DNA of 64,000 nucleotides from Actinorugispora endophytica. GTDB taxonomy: Bacteria > Actinomycetota > Actinomycetes > Streptosporangiales > Streptosporangiaceae. Made by a program: the position numbers and the translations under genes. The notes below the pieces were generated by a model. That model searched no databases. It was not told the origin of the DNA and saw only the letters and a program-made list of their open reading frames with translations. Below are positions 36,171-45,406 of this stretch, piece after piece (position 1 is the stretch's first letter; each line of letters starts with the position of its first letter). The stretch is taken from positions 210,044 to 274,043 of the forward strand of contig NZ_SNYN01000006.1 of assembly GCF_004363075.1 (NCBI RefSeq), written 5' to 3'.

Positions 36171-38507
36171 CTAGACCGTTCTACGGCTGTTCCTGCGGGG
36201 GCGTTTCCTCGTGAACAGGGACCGGGGCAGCAGCAGGGCCAGGGCGCGGGTGCGGGGCGGGCACGCGGCGGCGAGAGCGCGGCGGACGGCGCGGCTGTCG
36301 TCGGCCAGGTCCCGGGCCGGGAGCGGCTCGGGAGCGTACCGGGCGGCCTCCTCGGCGGCCACGACGCGCCGCAGCGCGGCGCGCGCGTGCTCGGCCGGCC
36401 GCTGCCCGTCCTCCAGGCGGCGGCCGACGGCGCGCGGACTCTCCGCGGGGTTCCACCCCAGGCCCAGGTCCAGCAGGTCGTCGCGCAGCTCCAGCCAGGC
36501 GGCCCGCGCCCGGCGCCGGGCGTCGGAGGCGCGGCCCCAGCGCAGCCCGCGCACGATCCGCCGGACCAGTGCGGGCAGCGCCAGCAGGACGGCCAGCGCC
36601 GCGGCGACGGCGGCCGCGACCGGCGGGGCGTCGCTCCCCTGACCGGCGCCGCCGCCCGCGGTCCGGTCGGCGGGGGCCGCCTCCTGGCCGGGGCCGGGCG
36701 TCTCGGCGTCCTCGGGCTCCCGCTCCGGTCCGGCGCTCTCCCCGGGCGTCCCGGCGGCCTCCCGCCCGGCGTCCTCGGGCGTCTCCTCCCGGGCGGGGGC
36801 GGCGTAGTCGGGCACGTCCGCGCTCGGCTGGCCGCCCGAGGCGCTCGGGGTCGGCTCGAACCGCAGCCAGCCCTGCCCCTCGAAGTACAGCTCCGGCCAG
36901 GCGTGCCCGTTCCGCTGGGTCACCACCCAGTGGTCCCCGCCGACGTTCTCGCCCGCGGTGTAGCCCACGGCGACCCGCGCGGGGATGCCCGCGTACCGCG
37001 CCATGACCGCCATCGCAGCCGAGAAGTGCTGGCAGTAGCCGGTCCTGCTCTCCAGCAGGAAGTAGGACAGCGGGTCGGTGCCGGCGGGGACCCCGGGCGG
37101 GCGCAGGTCGTACTCGAACCCGCCGCCGGTGAACCAGTCCTGGAGGGCGACCGCCCGCTCGTACGGGTTCCCGGCGTCCGCGACGACGGAGTCGGTCAGC
37201 GCGGCCACCTCGTCCGGGACGGGCGGCAGCTCCAGGTACCGCCCGTCGACCGAGGCCGGTTCGCCGGACGCGGCCAGGTCGCCGGGGTCGGGCGCCGGGC
37301 GGCTGCCGGTCACCTGGTAGGTCAGTCCACCGGCCTCTTCCTCCGGGGAGAACACCATGAGCGTGTCGGGGTCCGCGAACCACTCGCCGGGCACGAGCAG
37401 GCCGCTGCTGGGGTAGGGCAGCGGCAGGAAGTCCATCTGCCGGACGGCGGCGGAGACGGTGATGTCCGTGGTCACCGGCTCGTCCTCGGGGCCGGGGACG
37501 AACCCCGGGGCCTCGGGCAGCGCGCCGTCCACCCGGTGGCGCTGGGACGCCTGCACCGGCGACATCGTCCAGTCCGCGCCGTCGAAGGCGTCGAGCACGT
37601 GCGTCCGCAGGTACTCGGGACTGCTCTCGGTGGTCCGGTACTCCAGGACCTGGCGGTCGCCCGCCGCGGTGAGGTCGTTCCGCAGGCTCGCCAGCGGGTT
37701 CACCGTGGTCACCGTCCGGCCGTCCCCGCGCACCCCGCTGGTCAGCGCGAACATCGCGTCGCTGACCAGGCCGGGCACCGCCAGGGGGAGCAGCAGGGCC
37801 AGCGCCACCGCGACAGCGGCGACCCGGGTGACATCCAGCGCCTGCCGGGCCGCGTCGGCCGCCGGGGCCCGGCCCCGGCGGGGCGGCCACCGGTCCGAGC
37901 GGACCCGGACGCCCCAGGCGGCGGTGCGCACGGCCGACTCCACGCCGAGCAGCAGCAGGAAGCCCAGCGCGGTCACCGTGAAGGCGCCCCAGGCCACGCC
38001 CTCGTGGTGCACGGTCAGCGGGACGAAGACCAGGGCCAGCAGCGCCGGCCCGGCGAGCCCCGCCAGCCGCAGCGTGACCGCCACCAGGTGGACGAGGACC
38101 GCCAGCAGCCCCAGGCACAGCGTCACCAGCACGGTCAGCCCGGGGGAGGCCGGAACCGGCGTGGTGCCCACCCGGATCTCCTCCAGGCCCGCCGCACCCA
38201 GCGCGGTCAGCCGTCCGACCGAGGCCGGGGTGGGGACGACGCCGAGGAGCGCGGTGTCGGGCGCGTGGTAGCCGGTGACCGCCGGCGCCAGCGCGGCCAG
38301 TTGCAGGAGCGGCGTCAGCGGGCCGAGGACGCGCACCCACTGGGCGGCGGCGCCGACCGCGGCGACGACGCACACCGCCAGCACCGGGCCGGTCCACCAG
38401 CCGGGGGTCGAGAAGACCGGGTCCAGCAGGGAGAACGCGCACAGGGTGGTGACCGCCGCGGCCAGGGTGAGCAGGGTCCGCGGGCCCGCGTCCGCGCCCG
38501 GCCTCAT
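36171..38507 (-). CDS. Membrane transglutaminase-like protein (DUF3488/TgpA type)
   Basis: A 778-aa protein. The N-terminal about 200 residues hold six hydrophobic helices (TLLTLAAAVTTLCAFSLLDP onward, VTVTALGFLLLLGVESAV). The extracellular transglutaminase core has the Cys in SRTGYCQHFSAAMAVMARYA, the His in NGHAWPELYFEGQGW and an acidic third residue in LRFEPTPSASGG, here Glu where Asp is common. A Pro/Glu-rich linker, one more helix (VAAALAVLLALPALV) and a basic cytoplasmic DUF4129-like tail follow. ATG 38507 overlaps the stop of the DUF58 gene (ATGA). Together with the upstream DUF58 and MoxR genes it forms the conserved MoxR-DUF58-transglutaminase operon, thought to act on envelope proteins; the exact role is not known. 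Confidence 0.9.
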   Translation of the reverse strand: MRPGADAGPRTLLTLAAAVTTLCAFSLLDPVFSTPGWWTGPVLAVCVVAAVGAAAQWVRVLGPLTPLLQLAALAPAVTGYHAPDTALLGVVPTPASVGRLTALGAAGLEEIRVGTTPVPASPGLTVLVTLCLGLLAVLVHLVAVTLRLAGLAGPALLALVFVPLTVHHEGVAWGAFTVTALGFLLLLGVESAVRTAAWGVRVRSDRWPPRRGRAPAADAARQALDVTRVAAVAVALALLLPLAVPGLVSDAMFALTSGVRGDGRTVTTVNPLASLRNDLTAAGDRQVLEYRTTESSPEYLRTHVLDAFDGADWTMSPVQASQRHRVDGALPEAPGFVPGPEDEPVTTDITVSAAVRQMDFLPLPYPSSGLLVPGEWFADPDTLMVFSPEEEAGGLTYQVTGSRPAPDPGDLAASGEPASVDGRYLELPPVPDEVAALTDSVVADAGNPYERAVALQDWFTGGGFEYDLRPPGVPAGTDPLSYFLLESRTGYCQHFSAAMAVMARYAGIPARVAVGYTAGENVGGDHWVVTQRNGHAWPELYFEGQGWLRFEPTPSASGGQPSADVPDYAAPAREETPEDAGREAAGTPGESAGPEREPEDAETPGPGQEAAPADRTAGGGAGQGSDAPPVAAAVAAALAVLLALPALVRRIVRGLRWGRASDARRRARAAWLELRDDLLDLGLGWNPAESPRAVGRRLEDGQRPAEHARAALRRVVAAEEAARYAPEPLPARDLADDSRAVRRALAAACPPRTRALALLLPRSLFTRKRPRRNSRRTV

Positions 38508-39721
38508 CGGGCGTCCGCCGTCGCGCCGCCCCACAGGCCGGGCAGCGCCCCCGGGTGGTCCGGCGCCAGGACCCGCCAGCCCGCGTCGGCCAGGCGCCCG
38601 GCGGCGGCGTCGCGCGCCTCCGGGGACGGCCAGGCCGCTCCGGGGGCCAGCACGGCCACGCGCCCGCCGGAGGGCCCGGGGCGGCACGCGGCGAGCGCGT
38701 CCACCTCGTCCACGCCCAGCGCGCCCACCACCGCCACCAGCACGCCCCGGCCGTTCACCGGGGCCCGCGCCAGCAGGCCGATCCCGGCCCGGAGCGAGGC
38801 GGACGCGGACGGCCGGACGACCGCGAGCGCGTCCAGGACCTCGTCGCGACGGTGCAGCGGGCCGAGTTCGGTGCCGGCCACGAACCGCAGCTCGTGGTTC
38901 CGGTCCAGCAGGTGCACGGCGACCGACGCGGCCATGGTGACCGCGCCCTCCAGCGACGAGGCGGGGCCGCCGCCCGCGTGCGCGCCCGAGCGCGTGTCCA
39001 GCAGGACGGTGCTGTGGTCGCGCCACCGCTGCTCCTCGCGCCGGACCATGAGCCGGCCGCGCCGCGCGGTGGAGCGCCAGTGCACCCGGCGCAGGCCGTC
39101 GCCGTGCCGGTACTCGCGCGGTACGGCGTCGTCGTCGCCGAGGCTGGCCGCGACGCGGGCCCGGCTCTGCCCGGCCTCGGTGGAGCCGCCGTGCCCGGGG
39201 GCCTCGGGCAGCGCCACGACCGACGGGGTGACCAGCAGCGAAACACCCGTCCCGACCTCGTCGGCGAACCGGGCGCAGCCCAGGGGGTCGGTGAAGTACA
39301 GGGTGAGGGGGCCGACCGGGTAGCGCCCGCGCATGTGCGAGCGCAGCCGGTAGGAGACCGTCCGCCGCTCGCCGGGCCGCAGGCGGCCGATGGTGAACCG
39401 GGGCGGGGCCCCGAGCGCGTACGGCAGGCGGTCCTCGACCAGGACCGTCCCGGTCGGTCTGGTCCGGGAGGTGTTGGCCAGGGTGAGCACCACCCGGCAG
39501 TCGCCGCCCACGGGGACGCGGGCCGGGGTCAGCTCGCGGGTGTGCTCGACGCGGCCGGGGGCGCGCGCGGCCATCAGCGCGCAGACCGGCGGGAGCACGG
39601 TGACGAGGACCGCGATCCGCAGCAGGTCCCGCTCCCCGACGAGGAGGGCCCCGACGGCGAGGGCGACGCCCACGCACAGGAAGACCCGTCCGCGCAGGGT
39701 GAAGGAGCGCAGCACGTTCAC
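38504..39721 (-). CDS. DUF58 membrane protein
   Basis: A 405-aa protein with two N-terminal hydrophobic segments (VFLCVGVALAVGALLVGERD and LLRIAVLVTVLPPVCALMAA), a beta-rich domain (residues 55-190), and the DUF58 signature PREYRHGDGLRRVHWRSTAR at about residues 203-222. A VWA-like segment follows (HSTVLLDTRSGAHAGGGP, an incomplete MIDAS). DUF58 proteins form partnerships with MoxR ATPases. Start ATG 39721 is 28 nt from the MoxR stop, and the stop overlaps the transglutaminase start, so the three genes are one transcript. Function inferred only from the operon. Confidence 0.88.
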   Translation of the reverse strand: MNVLRSFTLRGRVFLCVGVALAVGALLVGERDLLRIAVLVTVLPPVCALMAARAPGRVEHTRELTPARVPVGGDCRVVLTLANTSRTRPTGTVLVEDRLPYALGAPPRFTIGRLRPGERRTVSYRLRSHMRGRYPVGPLTLYFTDPLGCARFADEVGTGVSLLVTPSVVALPEAPGHGGSTEAGQSRARVAASLGDDDAVPREYRHGDGLRRVHWRSTARRGRLMVRREEQRWRDHSTVLLDTRSGAHAGGGPASSLEGAVTMAASVAVHLLDRNHELRFVAGTELGPLHRRDEVLDALAVVRPSASASLRAGIGLLARAPVNGRGVLVAVVGALGVDEVDALAACRPGPSGGRVAVLAPGAAWPSPEARDAAAGRLADAGWRVLAPDHPGALPGLWGGATADAR

Positions 39722-39749
39722 GTTTCCGCCTTGTCGGTGGGGAGGGCGG

Positions 39750-40742
39750 TCAACCGCGGTCGGGAACCGGGAGGCGGGCCACCAGCTCCCCGACCACCTG
39801 CTCGGGGGTGCGCTGCTGCTGCTGGGCCTCGGGGCTGGGCAGCAGACGGTGCGCCAGGACGGGGACCGCCAGCGCCTGGAGGTCGTCGGGCAGCACGTGG
39901 CCGCGGCCGTCCAGGGCGGCGTAGGCGCGGGCGGCGCGCACCAGGTGCAGGGTCGCGCGGGGGGAGGCGCCCAGCCGCAGCGCCGGGGAGGACCGGGTCG
40001 CCGAGACGAGCTCCACCGCGTACCGCTTGACCGCGGGGGAGGTGTGGACGCCGCGGACCCGCTCGATCATCGCGCTCACGTGCCCGGTGTCCGTCACCGG
40101 GGTGAGCCGGTCCAGCGGGGAGCGGGCGGTGTGCGTGTCGATCATGTCGAGTTCGGCCTGGGCGTCGGGGTAGCCCATGGCGACGCGCGCCATGAAGCGG
40201 TCCCGCTGCGCCTCGGGCAGCGGGTAGGTCCCCTCCATGTCCACGGGGTTCTGGGTGGCGACCACCATGAAGGGCGGGTCCAGCCGCCGCGTGACCCCGT
40301 CGACGCTGACCTGTCCCTCCTCCATGCACTCCAGCAGCGCGGACTGCGTCTTGGGGGAGGCCCGGTTGATCTCGTCGCCCAGCACGATGTTGGCGAACAC
40401 CGGGCCGGGCTGGAACTCGAACTCGCGCCGCTGCTGGTGGTAGACGCTGACGCCGGTGATGTCGCCGGGCAGCAGGTCCGGGGTGAACTGCACGCGGTGC
40501 ACCGTGCAGTCGATGGTGCGGCCCAGGGCCTTGGCCAGCATGGTCTTGCCGACCCCCGGGATGTCCTCGACGAGCAGGTGCCCCTCCGCGAGCAGCACGG
40601 TCAGCGCGATCCGGATGATCTCGGACTTGCCCCCGATCACGGTCTCGATCGCCGACCGGATCCGGTCGGCCGCGTCGAGGACGCCGTCGCCGCGGCCGGA
40701 GGGGTCGTCGCCATGGCCGTTCAACCGCGTGTCGAGCGACAC
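39750..40742 (-). CDS. MoxR-family AAA+ ATPase
   Basis: A 330-aa ATPase starting at GTG 40742 (VSLDTRLNGHGDDPSGRGDG) with AGAGGGG upstream. Walker A is VEDIPGVGKTMLAKALGRTI, Walker B FANIVLGDEINRASPKTQSA, sensor I VVATQNPVDMEGTYPLPEAQ with arginine-finger DRFMARVAMGYP, and sensor II near LRLGASPRATLHLVRAARAY. This is a textbook MoxR proper subfamily member, unlike the shorter CoxD-like paralogue at 16034. It heads the leftward MoxR-DUF58-transglutaminase operon, whose promoter is TTGCAA/TAGCCT at 40778-40805, back-to-back with the mraZ promoter. Confidence 0.94.
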   Translation of the reverse strand: MSLDTRLNGHGDDPSGRGDGVLDAADRIRSAIETVIGGKSEIIRIALTVLLAEGHLLVEDIPGVGKTMLAKALGRTIDCTVHRVQFTPDLLPGDITGVSVYHQQRREFEFQPGPVFANIVLGDEINRASPKTQSALLECMEEGQVSVDGVTRRLDPPFMVVATQNPVDMEGTYPLPEAQRDRFMARVAMGYPDAQAELDMIDTHTARSPLDRLTPVTDTGHVSAMIERVRGVHTSPAVKRYAVELVSATRSSPALRLGASPRATLHLVRAARAYAALDGRGHVLPDDLQALAVPVLAHRLLPSPEAQQQQRTPEQVVGELVARLPVPDRG

Positions 40743-40777
40743 GTGTCCCCTCTCGCAGCGCCTGCCGTGTCGAAACG

Positions 40778-40805
40778 AGGCTAGGCCGAAAGCGGTCTTT
40801 TGCAA
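40778..40805 (-). promoter_or_regulatory. Promoter of the MoxR operon
   Basis: On the minus strand TTGCAA (40800-40805), a 16-nt spacer and TAGCCT (40778-40783) give an expected start about 30 nt before the GTG at 40742, which has a good ribosome-binding site. Confidence 0.55.
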
Positions 40806-40954
40806 ATCAGGGAGGGAGGACCCGGACGGCCCCCGGGGGGTGCGCGGTCGAGGGGGGCGACACCCCCGGCCGGGCGCCGCCCGCTCCACACGGCTCCCCC
40901 TTGGTGACCTGCGGATTCCCCGCGTCCGTAGGGCTTTCGGCGGCGTCGAATCTG

Positions 40955-40996
40955 TTGACCGGGGAGGAGAGTGGAGTACAGTGGGGCCCCGTGGAG
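40955..40996 (+). promoter_or_regulatory. mraZ promoter with MraZ-box repeats
   Basis: TTGACC (40955-40960), a 16-nt spacer and TACAGT (40977-40982) form the promoter. Three repeats TGGAG (40972), TGGGG (40982) and TGGAG (40992) are spaced exactly 10 nt apart, the TGGRN-N5 tandem layout known for MraZ binding upstream of dcw clusters. They cover the -10 and start region, so MraZ bound here would block its own operon. Confidence 0.7.
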
Positions 40997-41036
40997 CAGG
41001 GGACTGCTCCACGCGAGGTTTCGGGAGGTGGGGCCG

Positions 41037-41468
41037 GTGTTCCTCGGCACCTACTCACCGCGCCTCGACGAGAAGGGGCGCATGTTCCTTCCCGCGAAGT
41101 ACCGCGACGAACTGTCGGGGGGTCTGGTGGTCACGAAAGGCCAGGAGCGCTGTCTCTACGTCTTTCCGCTGCGCGAGTTCGAGCGCGTCACCGAAGCCCT
41201 CCGCGCAGCCCCCGTCACCGCCAAAGCAGTGCGCGACCACAGCCGCGTCTTCTTCGCCAGCGCGTCCGACGAACTGCCCGACAAGCAGGGCCGGGTCACC
41301 GTCCCGGCCAACCTGCGCGCCTACGCGGGCCTGGACCGGGACTGCGTGGTCATCGGGGCGAACACGCGCCTGGAGATCTGGGACGCGAAGGCCTGGGCCG
41401 AGTACGAGGCCGAACAGGAGCAGGTGTTCGCGGGACTGGCGGAGGAGGTGTTGCCGGGGGTGCTGTGA
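41037..41468 (+). CDS. mraZ: Transcriptional regulator MraZ
   Basis: A 143-aa protein with two SpoVT-AbrB-like DNA-binding halves. GTG 41037 ([20 protein letters not shown]) is preferred to the GTG at 40971 because GGGAGG precedes it and the family starts there; 40971 would also lie inside the promoter. The repeated motifs are [17 protein letters not shown] (half 1) and [20 protein letters not shown] (half 2), with conserved DxxGR and P residues. MraZ forms a ring and binds tandem repeats ahead of the dcw cluster; three such repeats are present here. The gene leads the division cluster; rsmH follows after 261 nt. Confidence 0.97.
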   Translation: MFLGTYSPRLDEKGRMFLPAKYRDELSGGLVVTKGQERCLYVFPLREFERVTEALRAAPVTAKAVRDHSRVFFASASDELPDKQGRVTVPANLRAYAGLDRDCVVIGANTRLEIWDAKAWAEYEAEQEQVFAGLAEEVLPGVL

Positions 41469-41729
41469 TCCCACGGCACCGCCGCGTCGGCTTCGACAAC
41501 CGGCACCGCGGGCCGGACAGGGTCACGATCGTCGATCCCTGTCGGGTCCAGGCCTTCAGGCGCGACCGATCAGGTCAGCTGGCGCATCTTCCCCGGTGCC
41601 AGGTGACCACCGCGCGGGCGACGACCGCCGCCGTCGGCGGCGCGTCTGAAGGCCGGACCGGGCCGCTCCGGTCCGGGAGGGGACCGCCGCCGCGGGCGGC
41701 GAACGGGGACGCGACGACGAGGGGGAAGC
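41469..41729 (+). other. mraZ-rsmH spacer with two hairpins
   Basis: No gene. CGCCGCCG-T-CGGCGGCG (41626-41642) and GGACCGG-N6-CCGGTCC (41655-41674) are two stable hairpins about 60-100 nt before the rsmH start. They could be attenuators or simply protect or end the mraZ message. The region is unusually long for neighbours in this cluster. Confidence 0.4.
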
Positions 41730-42731
41730 GTGCTGATGGGGAACGACGTGCCGGGCGACGGCGCACGGACGCACCGGGAGGCGCCCGAGCCCTCGCACGT
41801 GCCGGTCATGCTCGACCGGATCCTGGACGTCCTCGCGCCGGCGCTCTCCGGGCCGGGCGCCGTCGTCGTGGACGGCACACTCGGCCTCGGCGGCCACTCC
41901 GAGGCGCTTCTCAAGGCCCACCCCGGCGTCCGGCTGGTGGGCGTGGACCGCGACACCACCGCCCTGGAGCGCAGCGGGCGCCGCCTCGCGCCCTTCGCGG
42001 ACCGGACCCACTTCGCCCACGCGGTCTACTCCGACATCCCCCGGGTCCTGGACGACCTCGGCATCGGCCGGGTCCACGGAGTCCTGCTGGACCTGGGCGT
42101 GTCCTCGCCCCAGCTCGACGAGGCCGACCGGGGCTTCGCCTACTCCTACGACGCGCCGCTGGACATGCGCATGGACCGCACCCAGGACCGCACCGCGGCC
42201 GACGTCGTCAACACCTACTCCACCGGCGAGATCGCCCGCATCCTCAAGGTCTACGGCGAGGAGCGCTTCGCCACCCGGGTGGCCCAGGCCATCGTGCGCG
42301 AACGCGCCAGGGCGCCCCTGAACTCCACTCGGGCCCTGGCCGAACTGGTGCGCGACGCCATCCCCGCCGCCACCCGCCGCACCGGCGGGAACCCCGCCAA
42401 GCGCACCTTCCAGGCGCTGCGCATCGAGGTCAACGCGGAACTCCCCATCCTGGAGCGCACCCTGCCCGCGGTGATCTCCCGGCTCGCGGTCGGCGGGCGC
42501 GTCGCGGTGCTGTCCTACCACTCCCTGGAGGACCGCATCACCAAGCGCGCCCTGACCGCCCTCAGCGTCGACACCACCCCGCCGGACCTGCCGGTCCCCC
42601 TGCCGGACCGCCAGCCCGAGCTCCGGCTGCTCACCCGCGGCGCCGAACTGCCCTCGGAACGGGAGAGCGAGCACAACCCCCGCGCGGCGTCGGCCCGGCT
42701 GCGGGCCGCCGAGAGGATCCGGGAGCCGTGA
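41730..42731 (+). CDS. rsmH: 16S rRNA (cytosine-1402-N4)-methyltransferase RsmH
   Basis: Methylates N4 of C1402 in the ribosomal P-site. The protein is 333 aa from GTG 41730, 3 nt after AGGGGGA; an in-frame ATG at 41736 is nearly as good. Motifs: [40 protein letters not shown] (SAM motif I), [80 protein letters not shown] and [20 protein letters not shown]. These are the complete MraW signature set. Located between mraZ and ftsL as in most bacteria. Confidence 0.97.
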   Translation: MLMGNDVPGDGARTHREAPEPSHVPVMLDRILDVLAPALSGPGAVVVDGTLGLGGHSEALLKAHPGVRLVGVDRDTTALERSGRRLAPFADRTHFAHAVYSDIPRVLDDLGIGRVHGVLLDLGVSSPQLDEADRGFAYSYDAPLDMRMDRTQDRTAADVVNTYSTGEIARILKVYGEERFATRVAQAIVRERARAPLNSTRALAELVRDAIPAATRRTGGNPAKRTFQALRIEVNAELPILERTLPAVISRLAVGGRVAVLSYHSLEDRITKRALTALSVDTTPPDLPVPLPDRQPELRLLTRGAELPSERESEHNPRAASARLRAAERIREP

Positions 42732-42804
42732 CCGGCGGCTCCCACACCAGAGCACCAGGGCGCCCCGGGCCGCGGGGCGCCGACGGCGTCCGGGAGAAGA
42801 CCGC

Positions 42805-43239
42805 ATGAGCACCAGCAGCACCGAGGACCCCCTCCGCAGCAGGCCCCGCGCCCGCGCGGCGGCACCGGCCGGGCCCCGCAGGGCCCCCGCGCGACGGACC
42901 GCGGCCACCGCCCCCGCCGGGGCGCGCGCCGCGGAGGCCGCGCACCCGAACGCGCCGCGCATGCCGTTCGTGCTGCTCGTCCTGGGCCTGCTCGGCGGGG
43001 CCCTGGTCACCCTGCTGATGCTGCACGCCGTCCTGGCCGAGGACACCTTCGAGATCTCCACCCTCCAGCAGGAGAACCGCGAGCTCGCCCAGGAGGAGCA
43101 GGCGCTGCGCGAGATGATCCTGCACGCCGAGTCGCCCGACAGGATCGCCGAGGCCGCCGAGGAGCTCGGCATGGAGCCGGGCGAGGCGCCCGAGTTCATC
43201 GACCTGGGCGAGGGCGGCACCGGGCGGGACGCCGAGTGA
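42805..43239 (+). CDS. ftsL: FtsL-like division protein
   Basis: A 144-aa bitopic protein. A long basic, Ala/Pro-rich cytoplasmic tail (residues 1-52) precedes one transmembrane helix (PFVLLVLGLLGGALVTLLML, about 53-75). A periplasmic coiled coil then follows (EDTFEISTLQQENRELAQEE, AESPDRIAEAAEELGMEPGE). This is the FtsL/DivIC architecture, and position between rsmH and the transpeptidase gene fixes the identity; primary sequence conservation is low as usual for FtsL. It would form a trimer with FtsQ and a DivIC partner encoded elsewhere to recruit FtsW-FtsI. Confidence 0.85.
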   Translation: MSTSSTEDPLRSRPRARAAAPAGPRRAPARRTAATAPAGARAAEAAHPNAPRMPFVLLVLGLLGGALVTLLMLHAVLAEDTFEISTLQQENRELAQEEQALREMILHAESPDRIAEAAEELGMEPGEAPEFIDLGEGGTGRDAE

Positions 43240-43363
43240 CGGGCGCGGAGCGCGGCGGTCCGGGGCCGGAGGGGGAGGCGGCGCGCCGCTCCCCCCGTCC
43301 GCGGGTCCGGAGGGGAAGCCGACACAGACCCGCGCGGTCCGGGAACGGGGGAGGGGACCGCCC

Positions 43364-45325
43364 TTGAGCACGCCACGCGACCGCAGTCCCCGGGACCCGC
43401 GCCGCCCGTCGTCCTCGGCGCGCAGCCGGCGCGGCCCCGGGCCGCGCTCCACCGATCCCAAGGGACGCCCCCGCCCGGCGCCCGAGGCCGCCCGAAGGCG
43501 CGGCGGCGCGGGGACGCCCCCGTCCCGCGCCGCCGCGCCGCCGCGCCGCCCTTCGGGCGGGGAGCCGGTCTCGCCGCTGCGCCGCAAGTTCCGCCGCAGC
43601 GACCCGGGGCCCCGCATCAAGGTCGCGCTGGGCATCCTCGTGGCCGTGCTGCTCGTCTTCGGCGGGCGGCTCGTGCAGATCCAGGGGTTCGAGGCCGCCA
43701 GCTACGCCGAGGAGGCCTCGGACCTGAGGCTGAGCACCATCGACATCCCCACCTTCCGCGGCGACATCACCGACGCCTCGGGGCGGCCCTTCGCCATGTC
43801 GGTGGAGGTGCGCACCGTCTTCGTCGACCCGGCCGAGGTCCGCGAGGAGCAGCGCGAGGAGGTCGTCCGGGAGCTGTCGGGGCGCTTCGACCTGCCCGCC
43901 GAGGAGGTCGAGGCCAAGCTCGACGCCACGGTGGACGGGGAGCCGAGCCGCTACGAGGTCGTCGCGCGCAAGGTGTCGCAGGCGGAGTGGAGGGAACTCG
44001 ACGCGCTGGACCTGCAGGGCGTCTCCTCCGAGCGCGACTACAAGCGGGTGTACCCGGAGGAGACGGGCGCGGCCAACCTGATCGGGTTCGTCGGCTCCGA
44101 GGGGTACGGCCTGGAGGGCCTGGAGGCGGTCCTGGACCAGACGCTCGCCGGGGAGGCGGGCAAGCAGCAGGTCGAGGTGGGCCGGGGCGGCACCCGGATC
44201 CCGATGGTGGGCGGCCTGGCCAGCGAGCCGGTGCCCGGCCGGACGGTCCGGCTGACCCTGGACCAGGACCTGCAGTGGTACGCCCAGCAGGCCATCACCG
44301 AGCGCGCCGAGGAGCTGGAGGCCGAGGCCGGGACGGTGGTCGTGATGAACCGCGACGCCGAGATCAGGGCCATGGCGAGCTACCCCACCTACGACCAGAA
44401 CGACTTCGGCTCCTCGACCCCCGAGCAGCGGCGCAACGGCGCGGTCGCCGACGCCTTCGAGCCGGGCAGCACCAACAAGGCCATCACCGCCGCCGCGGCC
44501 CTGGAGGAGGGGGTCACCACCCCCGACACCGTCTACACCGTCCCGTACTCCGTCAAGCGCTACGACCAGGTCTTCCGGGACTCGCACGAGCACCCCACCC
44601 AGCGGCTCACCCTCAACGGGATCATGGCGACCTCCAGCAACGTCGGCACCATCCAGGTCGCCGAGCAGCTGGGGGAGGAGCGCATGCACGAGTACCTGCG
44701 ACGGTTCGGGTTCGGCCGGCCCACCGGACTGGACCTGCCGGGGGAGAACGCGGGCGTCCTCACCGATCCGGCGGACTGGTCCGGGACCCACCTGCCGTCC
44801 GTCTCGTTCGGCCACGGCCTCTCGGTCAACGCCGTGCAGCTGGCCGGCGTGTACGCCACGATCGCCAACGACGGGGTCCGGACGGAGCCCACCCTGGTCG
44901 CCGGGACGGTGGGGGAGGAGGGCGACTTCGCCGCCGCGCCCGAGGCCGCGCGGGAGCGGGTGGTCAGCGCGGACACCGCCGCCGACCTGAGGCTGATGCT
45001 GGAGGGCGTCACCGGCGAGGCGGGCACCGCGCAGGGCGCCCGCATCGACGGCTACCGGGTCGGCGGCAAGACCGGCACCGCGAACCGGATCGACCCGGAG
45101 ACGGGCAGCTACGAGGGCGGCGGCTACGTAAGCTCGTTCGTGGGGATGGCCCCGATCGACGACCCCGAGCTGATCGTCCTGGTGGTGCTGCACGGTCCCC
45201 AGGAGGAGTACTACGGCGGCGAGGCCGCGACCCCGGTCTTCACGGACGTGATGTCGTTCGCGCTGAGCACCATGCGCGTCCCGCCGACCGGGACCGAGCC
45301 GCCGCAGCTGCGCCTGGAGGAGTAG
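43364..45325 (+). CDS. ftsI: Division-specific penicillin-binding protein (FtsI/PBP3)
   Basis: Class B PBP, 653 aa, starting at TTG 43364 behind GGGGAGGGGA. An Arg/Pro-rich cytoplasmic tail of about 82 residues is longer than in Escherichia coli FtsI. It precedes one transmembrane helix (VALGILVAVLLVFGGRLVQI, about 84-104), the pedestal domain (RGDITDASGRPFAMSVEVRT), and the transpeptidase domain. The latter has the active Ser in FEPGSTNKAITAA (SxxK, near 368), SSN near 424 and GGKTGTANR near 569. It crosslinks septal peptidoglycan with FtsW. It lies between ftsL and murE in the dcw order. Confidence 0.97.
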   Translation: MSTPRDRSPRDPRRPSSSARSRRGPGPRSTDPKGRPRPAPEAARRRGGAGTPPSRAAAPPRRPSGGEPVSPLRRKFRRSDPGPRIKVALGILVAVLLVFGGRLVQIQGFEAASYAEEASDLRLSTIDIPTFRGDITDASGRPFAMSVEVRTVFVDPAEVREEQREEVVRELSGRFDLPAEEVEAKLDATVDGEPSRYEVVARKVSQAEWRELDALDLQGVSSERDYKRVYPEETGAANLIGFVGSEGYGLEGLEAVLDQTLAGEAGKQQVEVGRGGTRIPMVGGLASEPVPGRTVRLTLDQDLQWYAQQAITERAEELEAEAGTVVVMNRDAEIRAMASYPTYDQNDFGSSTPEQRRNGAVADAFEPGSTNKAITAAAALEEGVTTPDTVYTVPYSVKRYDQVFRDSHEHPTQRLTLNGIMATSSNVGTIQVAEQLGEERMHEYLRRFGFGRPTGLDLPGENAGVLTDPADWSGTHLPSVSFGHGLSVNAVQLAGVYATIANDGVRTEPTLVAGTVGEEGDFAAAPEAARERVVSADTAADLRLMLEGVTGEAGTAQGARIDGYRVGGKTGTANRIDPETGSYEGGGYVSSFVGMAPIDDPELIVLVVLHGPQEEYYGGEAATPVFTDVMSFALSTMRVPPTGTEPPQLRLEE

Positions 45326-45394
45326 GACCGCGCGGGCCCGGACCCGTCCGCGGCCGTTCCGGCGTGGAATTAACCTCCTTCCCCCGCCAGCCGA

Positions 45395-45400
45395 TAACCT
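45395..45400 (+). promoter_or_regulatory. -10 element ahead of murE
   Basis: TAACCT ends 6 nt before the murE GTG start. A second TAACCT lies at 45371-45376. The lack of a ribosome-binding site suggests a leaderless transcript or reinitiation after ftsI, whose stop is 81 nt upstream. Confidence 0.35.
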
Positions 45401-45406
45401 CACGAG

